NCBI RefSeq assembly: GCF_019904155.1
Contig: NZ_JAHCMB010000046.1
Span: 124,428-188,427 of the forward strand
Length of the DNA stretch: 64,000 bases
Source: Paenibacillus sinensis
GTDB lineage: Bacteria; Bacillota; Bacilli; Paenibacillales; Paenibacillaceae
Direction: 5' to 3'
This document shows, piece after piece, positions 38,011 to 45,721 of the stretch. The notes below the pieces were generated by a model. It searched no databases and had not been told where the DNA came from. It saw only the letters and a program-made list of their open reading frames with translations. The position numbers were made by a program, and so were the translations under genes. Position 1 is the stretch's first letter. Every line of letters starts with the position of its first letter.

Positions 38011-38040
38011 CAGTCCATACCTTAGGAGGAATTGATTGCA

Positions 38041-38661
38041 ATGAGTGAAACAGTACGTTTGATCGAAAGAGCCGGGAAGCCTTCCGCACAGCGGAGACAA
38101 GGTCTCGTGCCAGTCGTTATCTACGGTGCGGGTTCGGAGTCTCTTTCCTTAAGCGCGGATGCTAAGACGGTAGACAATATTCTGAGCAGAAATCCGCGCG
38201 CGATCCTGAAAGCGGAGCTCCCGTCTGCGGGAACCAAGGACGTTATCATCAATGAAGTCCAGCGCCAGCCTCTGACGAAGAAGCTGCTGCACATCGACTT
38301 CCATGTTATCGATATGAAGACCGAGCTGGAGACGAAGGTTGCCCTTCATTTTACCGGTACGGCTGAAGGTGTGAAGGATGGCGGCATCCAGACCGTGGAG
38401 CTGCATGAGATCGACATCCGCACACTGCCGGACAAGCTGGAGCCGACGCTTGAGGTGGACGTCAGCGGCCTTGCGATCGGCGATCAGCTCTTCGTCTCCG
38501 ACCTGCCGAAGCATGAAGGCTGGGAGGTGCTGAACGATCCGGAGACGCTGGTCGTCAAGATCGCTCCGCCGGCTGTAACGGAAGAGCCGGCAGCCGAAGA
38601 GGGTGAAGCACCGGCAGCGGTGGAAGTGGCAGCCGAGGGTACGGAAGGCAAAGAAGCCTGA
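38041..38661 (+). CDS. rplY: 50S ribosomal protein L25, long form (Ctc)
   Basis: A 206-aa L25 of the TL5/Ctc class that binds 5S rRNA. The N-terminal domain has AGKPSAQRRQGLVPVVIYGAG and VQRQPLTKKLLHIDFHVI. The C-terminal domain has VALHFTGTAEGVKDGGIQTVELHEIDIRTLPDKLE, and the end is an Ala/Glu-rich tail. ATG 38041 is used (AGGAGGA 10 nt upstream); the in-frame TTG at 38032 abuts that site. In B. subtilis ctc is a SigB-dependent stress gene; here the promoter looks vegetative and a terminator hairpin lies in the leader. Confidence 0.95.
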   Translation: MSETVRLIERAGKPSAQRRQGLVPVVIYGAGSESLSLSADAKTVDNILSRNPRAILKAELPSAGTKDVIINEVQRQPLTKKLLHIDFHVIDMKTELETKVALHFTGTAEGVKDGGIQTVELHEIDIRTLPDKLEPTLEVDVSGLAIGDQLFVSDLPKHEGWEVLNDPETLVVKIAPPAVTEEPAAEEGEAPAAVEVAAEGTEGKEA

Positions 38662-38689
38662 TTGCGCGCCTACTGCGGTTAACAATACA

Positions 38690-38732
38690 AGAGCAGATCG
38701 TCCCTTGCTTCAAGGAACGGTCTGCTCTTTTA
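38690..38732 (+). terminator. intrinsic terminator after rplY
   Basis: AGAGCAGA.CGTCCCTTG / CAAGGAACG.TCTGCTCT with a short CTT loop, followed by TTTT. It may also stop the converging nitrogenase-like transcript. The remaining gap to 38897 shows no gene. Confidence 0.85.
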
Positions 38733-38897
38733 AAATATAAGAATTATATGTTGAACGCTAATCATTAGTCTTCTATTTCTCGGTAAACGCTCGGCGCCGA
38801 AAGGACGCCGTTAGTCGTTTATCCTTGAATTGATATATGGGATGAACCGGCTCGCGTTGTTCTTGAACGAAATTCGGCTCCATACCGGTTGCTTTCA

Positions 38898-40214
38898 TTA
38901 CATAAAATCATTCAGTATGACCGAGTATATATCCTCCGTCAGATGAAGCGCTCCGTCATAACCGACATATGATTTGCTTAGCACCATTTGATTGGAGATA
39001 GGCGCAGAGATTGATAACTGATAAGCGTTCAGGTCTCTGGCGACCGCGCGCTCCCAGGAGCTGCCGAGGATGAGCGGACGGCTTCTGAGCTTGAGCTTCC
39101 GTAATTCCTCTTCCACATAACCGCCATCGTTGGAGAACACCGTCTCCGCCACAATATCGTTCGTATATTTCGCAAATTCGGCTGTCACGCCGCTCTGATG
39201 CTTAAGCGGCGTATCCTCGGTGATGAACTGCTTATCCGGAATCAGTCCGAGGTCATTGGTCAGAAACCGTGAAATCCCGAGCGTGTACAGGCTGTCACCT
39301 ACTGTTGAGAACCGTCTGGGCAGCAGACGGGTCTCCAGCAGGGTATCGGCAGCTCTTTCCAGGTAATAGTAATACCGATTCTCTTCCTTCAGGATGACGC
39401 TCTCGACGATAGCTGGGTCAATGCCGGCGAATTCACCGACAGTTCTGAGGAAATTGGACGTCTCCGTCGGGCCGATAGGCAGCACCGGGTAATGCAGGAA
39501 CGGTGTGCCGAACTTCTCCTGCAATTGCTCGGCAGCCTTTAACCCTGCCCAAGGCGAGACGACCAGATTGAATTGGGCTTTCGGGATGCTCCGGACGGCT
39601 TCAATGCTGCTCTCGGGGCCAAAGATCGTATTCAGCTTGAGCCCGATCGCGGAGAGCAGCTTGTTCAGCTGCTCGATATCTCCGGCCCAGAATGTATTCT
39701 GATATGGAATAACCGACCAGAGATTGACCAGACCCGGTTCAATCTCCGCCTGCGGCTCCAGAAACTGGTCGATAATGGCATCAAGGACTAGTTCATGACC
39801 GACCAGGTTGCTTCCTTTGAATCCGCCGGTTTCTACATACACGATCGGCTTGCCGCTTCGCTTGAACTTGCGGGCAACCTCTCCAATATCGTCGCCGATA
39901 ATATCCGAGGTGCAGCCCGTGAGGACGACGAACAGATCGCCGTCAATCACGTCAAACGTATTGGTAATCAAATTGCGCAGCTGATCTGTGCCGCCGAATA
40001 CCACTTCTTTCTCGGAGGCATTCGTGCAGGGAATGGCGTGTCCTCCTACATAACCTGAACCCTGATGTCCGTTCTGGGTCCCGAGGGTTACCATCAATTT
40101 GGATACGCAGCCGGGTCCGGAATGGACAATCGGAACGGCTCTTTTAATGGCCAGCACCGATTCGAACGCTCCCAGGGCGCATACATGACGGATTTGTTCA
40201 ACCGACTGAGACAT
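38898..40214 (-). CDS. nitrogenase component-1-like protein, NifK-type (beta) subunit
   Basis: A 438-aa member of the nitrogenase component-1 family (NifD/K, NifE/N, BchN/B, CfbD, MarD/K). Three cysteines match the P-cluster ligands of NifK: Cys12 (HVCALGAF), Cys36 (VHSGPGC) and Cys101 (TGCTSDIIGDD). The block VVFGGTDQLRNLI matches the family's VFGG...L motif. It is shorter than NifK (~520) because the N-terminal extension is missing. The start overlaps the NifD-like gene by 17 nt, so the pair is coupled and should form a heterodimer. Last gene of the minus-strand operon with the binding protein and permeases. A full P-cluster is inferred from the cysteines only; the substrate is unknown. Confidence 0.88.
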   Translation of the reverse strand: MSQSVEQIRHVCALGAFESVLAIKRAVPIVHSGPGCVSKLMVTLGTQNGHQGSGYVGGHAIPCTNASEKEVVFGGTDQLRNLITNTFDVIDGDLFVVLTGCTSDIIGDDIGEVARKFKRSGKPIVYVETGGFKGSNLVGHELVLDAIIDQFLEPQAEIEPGLVNLWSVIPYQNTFWAGDIEQLNKLLSAIGLKLNTIFGPESSIEAVRSIPKAQFNLVVSPWAGLKAAEQLQEKFGTPFLHYPVLPIGPTETSNFLRTVGEFAGIDPAIVESVILKEENRYYYYLERAADTLLETRLLPRRFSTVGDSLYTLGISRFLTNDLGLIPDKQFITEDTPLKHQSGVTAEFAKYTNDIVAETVFSNDGGYVEEELRKLKLRSRPLILGSSWERAVARDLNAYQLSISAPISNQMVLSKSYVGYDGALHLTEDIYSVILNDFM

Positions 40215-41715
40215 GTTCGTTAACCTCGCTTTTCTCGCTATTCAGGAAAGTAAATGGATCTTGCTCAAACCACCAGTTGGTGTAAGGGAGCTTGATGCGC
40301 TCTGCCAAATTTTTGGCCAGGCTGTTATTGGTCAGTGCGTCGATGATGCGTTCGCCGAATTCCAGCGTACCCTGATAGCCGAAGGCGCTGTATTCGTCGC
40401 TGATCATGATCGTAGGAATGCCCAGCTTGGTGGCCCATACTGATTGCCCGGGATGTCTTCCGACATACAGGTCCGGCTGGACTTTTTTCAGCAAATTGAT
40501 GATTTCATGATTTTGCTGGTCGCTGACGCTGACCGGAATATCCCGTTCTTTCTCCGCCAGATCCAGCGTGCAGGAAGGGCAGCCGCCGTGATCATGCTTC
40601 GAATCATAGTGCCAGGAGAAGCCCCAGACCACTTCCATGCCGAAATCCTCCAGCAGCCGGATATAGTTATGGGCGAAGCTCGGCCCCATGCCCACGACGA
40701 CACGCTTGCCTTGCAGCTTGCGCTTGATTTCCGCCAGTTCCGGCGCTGCAAGCTCCTTCTGCTCCGCCAAATACGCTGCTACTTCCTGCTGCTTCCCGAC
40801 GGTCTCCCCAAGCTTCGTCAGCCAATCGTCAAAGCCGGCAATCCCGTGCGGTTGCAGGGCCGTTACATAGGGAACGCCGAATCTCTGCTCCAGACCGTTG
40901 CCCAAATATCCGCCGAGCGTGCCGCAAATGCTGATGGTGGCTGCGGCTTCCGACCACTTCTCCAGCTGTTCGATCGAGCTGAACGGTATGCCAAACTGCG
41001 GAACCAGTCCCAGCCGTCCGAATATTTCGGTTACGATCTTCCGGCCGCTGGCGTAGAAATTAATGACATTGACCAGTTCGGGACGCTTCTGTTGCGCCGG
41101 CTTGATGATCCGCGTCAGCAGGGCGTGGAAGGCCGCGTCGAAGCCGGAGGCCCAGATTTGCGAGCGGAAGCCGTCGCAGAAGACAGGGACGACCGGAATG
41201 CCAAGCTCGGCTTCCGCATCCTTCAGCGTGCGCTCTATATCATCACCGATAATGCCGGAGGCGCAGGAGGTGGTGACGAATATCGCTTTCGGGTTGAAAC
41301 GTTCGTAGGCTTTGCGGACCGCGTCCTGCAAAATCTTGTCGCCGCCGAATACGACCGCATTCTCCGACATATTCGTATTGACGATTCTGACATTCCGCTT
41401 GTTGTCCACGCCGCGGATATGCTGGCCCCATTGGTAGACCGAATTGGCGCCCGCCACATCTCCGGCGCAGCCGACAGGCCCGTGATTGACAATGGCGGCA
41501 TCGACGATGGAGGACAGATGACCTTGAGCGCATCCGGAGTTGCAGTTGGTTGCCTGGCTGAAGCCGCGGCCCGCGTTCTTCAGGCAGCCTGTGCGTGATT
41601 TCTCCGCAAGATCCTTGATTGATCCCTGGTAACCGACGATGGATTTTAACCGTTTTTCGCGGATGACGGCTTGCGACCGGTTCAGATTAATTGGCTTATT
41701 AGGCTTGATAGACAT
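40198..41715 (-). CDS. nitrogenase component-1-like protein, NifD-type (alpha) subunit
   Basis: A 505-aa NifD-like subunit. P-cluster-type cysteines are present: Cys58 or Cys62 (NCNSGC), Cys83 (HGPVGC) and Cys151 (TTSCASGIIGDD). Cys264 (SICGTLGGY) aligns with the NifD cofactor ligand Cys275. Compared by eye with Azotobacter NifD, other cofactor-pocket residues differ: Arg96 to Asn91, Gln191 to Trp188, His195 to Phe192 (in CDGFRSQIWASGFDAAF), and the His442 position to about Gln448 (EYSAFGYQG). An unusual His/Cys patch (WHYDSKHDHGGCPSC) lies at residues 368-382. AGGAGGT lies 8 nt before ATG 41715. An electron-transfer reductase of unknown substrate is likely; N2 reduction is unlikely. Confidence 0.88.
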   Translation of the reverse strand: MSIKPNKPINLNRSQAVIREKRLKSIVGYQGSIKDLAEKSRTGCLKNAGRGFSQATNCNSGCAQGHLSSIVDAAIVNHGPVGCAGDVAGANSVYQWGQHIRGVDNKRNVRIVNTNMSENAVVFGGDKILQDAVRKAYERFNPKAIFVTTSCASGIIGDDIERTLKDAEAELGIPVVPVFCDGFRSQIWASGFDAAFHALLTRIIKPAQQKRPELVNVINFYASGRKIVTEIFGRLGLVPQFGIPFSSIEQLEKWSEAAATISICGTLGGYLGNGLEQRFGVPYVTALQPHGIAGFDDWLTKLGETVGKQQEVAAYLAEQKELAAPELAEIKRKLQGKRVVVGMGPSFAHNYIRLLEDFGMEVVWGFSWHYDSKHDHGGCPSCTLDLAEKERDIPVSVSDQQNHEIINLLKKVQPDLYVGRHPGQSVWATKLGIPTIMISDEYSAFGYQGTLEFGERIIDALTNNSLAKNLAERIKLPYTNWWFEQDPFTFLNSEKSEVNEHVSVG

Positions 41716-41735
41716 AGATGTGAACCTCCTTTTGT

Positions 41736-42512
41736 TTAGTCAAGCTGCGACGCTTCTTTCCATACCAGAAAATGCTTCTTCAGTCTGGCGAACGACAGGT
41801 TGATAATAATGCCCAGTACGGTGATGAACAGGACGATGCCGTACATGAGCGGCAGATCATATCGGGCGGTAGAGTTGATGTAGTACCAGCCGAGTCCTGT
41901 GCTGGCCCCGATTACTTCAGAGGCGATAATCATGAAGAACGACAGCTGGGCGGCAAATTCGATGCCGATAAAAATATGGGGAGCGGTGTACGGCAGGATG
42001 ACCTTGGTAAACAGTTCTCTGCGCGTCGCCCCCATGGAACGCGCCGCCCGCAGCAGATTGAAATCGACCTCCTTGGCCCCGGCCAGCGTGTTGAACAACA
42101 CGGGCCAGAGCGCCGACCAGAAGATGACGACCACCTTCTCCGCCGTTCCGATTCCGAAGAAAATCATGAAGATCGGAATGATCGCGAAGGGGTTCAGCTT
42201 CTCGCAGGTGCGCAAGAAGGGCAGCAGCGCTTTCTCCGTCGAACCGAAGAAGGTACCGAGCAAAAATCCGAGCGGAATGCCTACGATCAGCGAAAGACCG
42301 AACCCGAGCAGCACTCTGTACAGGCTGATCAGCGTCTGCTGAAACAGTATACCGGAGCGCGCCGAGTGAAAGATGGCGACGATCGCGTCACTGGGAGGCG
42401 AGATGACGCCCTCCGGAATGATTCTGGCGCCGACCTCCCAGAAGATGAAGAACAACAGAATCGGGATGCTGCCGATGCCGATTTTTTTAAGCTTGACTGC
42501 GGTGGAATTCAT
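41736..42512 (-). CDS. ABC permease, SsuC/TauC/NrtB type (D)
   Basis: A 258-aa membrane subunit of the nitrate/sulfonate/taurine class with about six spans. The N-terminal motif IPILLFFIFWEVGARIIP and the EAA coupling loop (LRAARSMGATRRELFTKVILPYTAPHIFIGI) are typical. It lies 20 nt upstream of the NifD-like gene and 40 nt downstream of another permease in one transcription unit. No ATPase gene is in the operon. Substrates of this class are small oxo- or thio-compounds (sulfonates, nitrate, thiamine precursors). Confidence 0.93.
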   Translation of the reverse strand: MNSTAVKLKKIGIGSIPILLFFIFWEVGARIIPEGVISPPSDAIVAIFHSARSGILFQQTLISLYRVLLGFGLSLIVGIPLGFLLGTFFGSTEKALLPFLRTCEKLNPFAIIPIFMIFFGIGTAEKVVVIFWSALWPVLFNTLAGAKEVDFNLLRAARSMGATRRELFTKVILPYTAPHIFIGIEFAAQLSFFMIIASEVIGASTGLGWYYINSTARYDLPLMYGIVLFITVLGIIINLSFARLKKHFLVWKEASQLD

Positions 42513-42552
42513 GGAATCACTCTCATCCTCCTTTCCTTAAGATAAGATCACG

Positions 42553-43344
42553 CTAGGCTGCGGCTTTGCTGCCGGATTCCGGGGCTTGCCGCCAAGAGAG
42601 AATCGAGTTCTCCAAATACTCAAGCACATAATTGAGCGCCAGGCCGACACCCGCAACCATGATCGCTCCAAGATAAATCCGCTCGACGAACCCCATGCTC
42701 TGGGCATTGTGGATCATCCAGCCCATGCCTGAATCGGCGCCCATGCTCTCCGAACCGATCAGCATGAAGAAGCTCATGGTCAGACCGGTGCGGAGTCCGG
42801 TGATCAAGGTCGGCGAGGCGCCGGGGAGAATCACCTTTGCAAAGATTGTCAGCTTGCTTGCATTCATGGATTTGGCCGCCCGGATCAGCAGCGGATCGAC
42901 ATTCTGGATACCGGCTATGGTTGTGAACAAGATCGGCCAGAACGATGACCAGAAGATAACGGTGTATATGCCTCCCTCACCGACTCCGACAATGATGACG
43001 AAGACCGGAAACAGAATATAGGGCGGGATGCTGGACAGAAATTTGGTCAACGGCCGGAGAAACAGAGCGAGCTTCGGCACAGCTCCGGCGAGAATAAAGC
43101 CGACAGGCAGAGCGAGAACGGTGGCCAGGATAAAGCCGACGAACACTCTTTTCAGACTAATGGAGATGTAGAGCAGAATGTTCGTCAGTCCGAGATCGAC
43201 TCCAGCCTTCACGATCCGTGAGAAGGGCGGGACAAACACGTCGCTGACAAGGCCCAGACGCGGGGCAAGTTCCCAGATAATGATCACCAGGAAAAACAGG
43301 TAGAAGCTTAACAATGCCCGATGAACCGAGAGTATCCATTTCAT
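42553..43344 (-). CDS. ABC permease, SsuC/TauC/NrtB type (C)
   Basis: A 263-aa membrane subunit, closely similar in plan to the next permease: N-terminal LLSFYLFFLVIIIWELAPRLG, then LGLTNILLYISISLKRVFVGF and the EAA loop IRAAKSMNASKLTIFAKVILPGASPTLITGL. AAGGAGG lies 11 nt before ATG 43344. Together with permease D it could form a heterodimeric channel for the binding protein encoded just upstream. Confidence 0.93.
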   Translation of the reverse strand: MKWILSVHRALLSFYLFFLVIIIWELAPRLGLVSDVFVPPFSRIVKAGVDLGLTNILLYISISLKRVFVGFILATVLALPVGFILAGAVPKLALFLRPLTKFLSSIPPYILFPVFVIIVGVGEGGIYTVIFWSSFWPILFTTIAGIQNVDPLLIRAAKSMNASKLTIFAKVILPGASPTLITGLRTGLTMSFFMLIGSESMGADSGMGWMIHNAQSMGFVERIYLGAIMVAGVGLALNYVLEYLENSILSWRQAPESGSKAAA

Positions 43345-43539
43345 CTGTTACTCATCCTCCTTTTTGGGTTATTTGCGACTGCAGTGTCGTCCCGCTAACA
43401 ACAGTCTTTGACCAGTGTCGATATATAGCGAAAATCAGTTGTTTTGCGAAGTTTTGGATGTTTTCGGTGCCTCCTTTTCCTTGATATGCGATTTATTCTA
43501 CCCCATCTAAATCAGATGTGTTAAATGCTTGATGGCATT
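43345..43539 (-). other. 195-nt gap between binding protein and permease C
   Basis: No start codon-bearing gene. On the minus strand a frame of about 45 codons is open up to the permease start and carries an internal AAAAGGAGG, but begins with no ATG/GTG/TTG at a useful distance. It could be a decayed small gene or a spacer. No terminator was seen, so transcription probably continues. Confidence 0.4.
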
Positions 43540-44625
43540 TCAGCCCTTGTCAAACTGTGTGGTGATCAGATCGTCTACATGCAGCTGGTCCTTCTTCAGT
43601 GCTCCGGTCTTGACCAGGTCATCAATCCAGGGCTGGATCAATTTGGACGGGAAACCGTTGCCGGTGTAGTAGTAGTGAACGGCATTTACCGGTTGGCCAA
43701 TATAGTCGCCGGTCAGCTTGATTGCCTCTTCCTCATGCGCCGGATTGACGATCCATGCCTGCGCTTTTTTAATCGCGTTGACAAAATGTTGAACCGCTTC
43801 GGGATTATCCTTGATAAATTCATCTGTGAAATAGTAGAAGGTTGTGCCTGCCGCTTCGCCAAGTCCCGTATCCGCCGTATCGAAAATTTCAATCAGCCCG
43901 GAATCTTTCGCCAGCTTGTAGAAGGGAGGATGGACGCCGACGATGTCGATGTTGCCCTGCTCGTTGGCCTGAAGGGCTGCTGTATCACTTTCGAAGGAGA
44001 CATACTTGATCTGATTCCGGTCGAAGCCCAGATGGTCAAATGCGTTGGAGGCGATGAACGTCGTGCAGCTCGGAACGGTGCCGTTGATCGTAATTTTCGC
44101 TCCATTCCTTTTCTGGACCAGTTCTGCCAGGGTCTTAACACCCAGCTTGGGGCTGACATAGTATTTCATATGGTGATATTTGTCGTCCACGTCCGGCTTC
44201 GGTTCAACCCCGCCGATTGTAACGCCCTTGATCTTGGCCCCGCCTGCTATGTAAGTCGCGATGTTGTTGACATGGGCGCTGGAGACGTTGTTCGTTCCAT
44301 TCAGGATGGAGGGCAGGACCTGTGCGGTAGTCAACTCGCCGGTATACTCCACATTGATTCCTTCCTCGGCGAAAAATCCTTTCTTCTCGGCAATTACCCA
44401 TGGTGTTGAGGAGCAGTTGACCTTAGTGTCGGTTTTAATGGTGTAGACCTTCTTGCCGGACTTGGCCGGATCATAGCCTGCACTCTTCAGAGACGAGAGC
44501 CCGGCAGCTCCCTGGATGCCGATTCCTTTCTTCGTCTGTCCGAAATAGCTGCCAACTCCGATTCCTCCGACCACCACGAGGGCGACCACCGATAAAATTA
44601 CCCATTTCTTTTTGCTTGTTGCCAT
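43540..44625 (-). CDS. ABC solute-binding protein, SsuA/NrtA/TauA type, membrane-anchored
   Basis: A 361-aa binding protein. The N-terminus (KKKWVILSVVALVVVGGIGVGSYFG) is an uncleaved anchor or signal without a lipobox Cys. The mature part shows the NMT1/SsuA fold: PWVIAEKKGFFAEEGINVEYTGELTTAQVLPSILNG, then DIVGVHPPFYKLAKDSG. Nearby cysteines occur in NCSSTPW and VPSCTTFIAS. First gene after the leader at 44720-44852 and followed by two permeases and the nitrogenase-like pair, so it most likely captures the substrate of that enzyme or a metal or cofactor compound for it. Ligand unknown. Confidence 0.9.
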   Translation of the reverse strand: MATSKKKWVILSVVALVVVGGIGVGSYFGQTKKGIGIQGAAGLSSLKSAGYDPAKSGKKVYTIKTDTKVNCSSTPWVIAEKKGFFAEEGINVEYTGELTTAQVLPSILNGTNNVSSAHVNNIATYIAGGAKIKGVTIGGVEPKPDVDDKYHHMKYYVSPKLGVKTLAELVQKRNGAKITINGTVPSCTTFIASNAFDHLGFDRNQIKYVSFESDTAALQANEQGNIDIVGVHPPFYKLAKDSGLIEIFDTADTGLGEAAGTTFYYFTDEFIKDNPEAVQHFVNAIKKAQAWIVNPAHEEEAIKLTGDYIGQPVNAVHYYYTGNGFPSKLIQPWIDDLVKTGALKKDQLHVDDLITTQFDKG

Positions 44626-44719
44626 TTTCTCACACTCCCATAATAATCTTTTAAAGTTAAAATATAGAAGTTCAAGCTGCAGCTACTGTACTTATTCACC
44701 ACCCGCCTTCGTGTAATAT

Positions 44720-44765
44720 AAAAAAGAGACTAAGCGGTCTTCCGAAGGGGAAGAACGTTAGTCTC
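44720..44765 (-). terminator. terminator in the leader of the nitrogenase-like operon (attenuator candidate)
   Basis: On the minus strand GAGACTAA...TTCTTCC / GGAAGA...TTAGTCTC forms a long stem around a CCTTC loop, followed by TTTTTT. A competing helix is possible: GTTAG (44773-44769) can pair with CTAAC (44761-44757), which breaks the terminator's 5' arm. A second small hairpin, ATAAATC/GATTTAT, lies just upstream (44815-44796). Either the end of the upstream permease unit or a conditional terminator. Confidence 0.75.
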
Positions 44766-44824
44766 CAGCTAACTGGTCAACTTGGGTTAAATCCGATAAA
44801 TCTTATGAGATTTATGAATGTAAG

Positions 44825-44852
44825 CTTATGCCAAGGCTTTCTTAATTGTCAA
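44825..44852 (-). promoter_or_regulatory. promoter of the binding protein/nitrogenase-like operon
   Basis: Minus strand TTGACA (44852-44847), 16-nt spacer, CATAAG (44830-44825). Transcription would start near 44818, giving a ~190-nt leader that includes the terminator hairpin before the ATG at 44625. Confidence 0.55.
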
Positions 44853-44912
44853 CGCATGAATATACATAAAAACGCTAGTTCGGAAATTTGTAACTTTTAG
44901 AATGGATGACTT

Positions 44913-45665
44913 TTATGAGGGATAGGAGAGTCGTTTCCCCGCTGCAGACATAATTCCATCCAGTGCGATAGCCAGAACCGCAATGATCAAAACTCCGGCG
45001 AACATTTGCACAATCTGGTAATTGGCCTGTGCCGTATAGATCATATAGCCCAGACCGGAGCTGGACCCCATCATTTCGGCCGCGATCAGGAACAGCAGGG
45101 AATAGCCCGCAGCCAGCCGCGTACCGGTCAAAATGTAGGGAAGAGCAGAGGGGAGCAGGATTTTGGCTGTCAGCCGGAAACGGCTTAACCCAAATGAACG
45201 CGCCGCTTTGACAATGTCTGCATCGGCATGTGTAATGCCGGACACGGTGCTGAACATAATCGGCCATATGCAAGCCCAGGCAATAATCGTCACTTTGGTC
45301 AGCTCGCCGGCTCCCATGAATACGATGATAATGTGAAATACGACAAACGGATTGATATTAGAGAACCATTCCAATACAGGCTCGATGGCGATACGGCCCT
45401 TATCCGACCAGCCTGCCAGGGCAACGCCAAGCGGCACGCCGGCAATCAGGGCAACGGCCAGTCCTCCGGCAGCGCGCCCCAGGCTGATGAGCAGATGGTG
45501 TGCGAGTTCACCGTTTGCCGTCTGTGAGCCGATGAACTGAACCACCTGTGTGAAAGCCGGGATAAACTGAGGGTCCACCCATTCGAACCTTACGCTGGCT
45601 TCCCACAGGACGAGGAAGGCGATGACGGCAGCATAACGTTTGCCAAGCTTGGTTAACACATTCAT
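44913..45665 (-). CDS. ABC permease, SsuC/TauC/NrtB type (B)
   Basis: A 250-aa membrane subunit with about six spans. N-terminal VIAFLVLWEASVRFEWV, LISLGRAAGGLAVALIAGVPLG and the EAA loop VKAARSFGLSRFRLTAKILLPSALPYILTG mark the family. ATG 45665 is used because GGGGAGG lies 6 nt upstream; the GTG at 45680 would place that site inside the gene. It follows permease A by 56 nt and precedes the leader of the binding-protein unit. Confidence 0.92.
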   Translation of the reverse strand: MNVLTKLGKRYAAVIAFLVLWEASVRFEWVDPQFIPAFTQVVQFIGSQTANGELAHHLLISLGRAAGGLAVALIAGVPLGVALAGWSDKGRIAIEPVLEWFSNINPFVVFHIIIVFMGAGELTKVTIIAWACIWPIMFSTVSGITHADADIVKAARSFGLSRFRLTAKILLPSALPYILTGTRLAAGYSLLFLIAAEMMGSSSGLGYMIYTAQANYQIVQMFAGVLIIAVLAIALDGIMSAAGKRLSYPS

Positions 45666-45721
45666 TAGGTTCCTCCCCACATTGGTTGTCGTGGCCCGGT
45701 CTGCTGCGGTACCTGAAAGGC

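Noticed and set aside
40444-41598. 384-codon plus-strand frame
   Set aside because: Antisense to the NifD-like gene; no ribosome site or domain.
43345-43539. A ~45-codon open frame running into the permease start
   Set aside because: No usable start codon after its ribosome-site-like sequence and no recognisable product.
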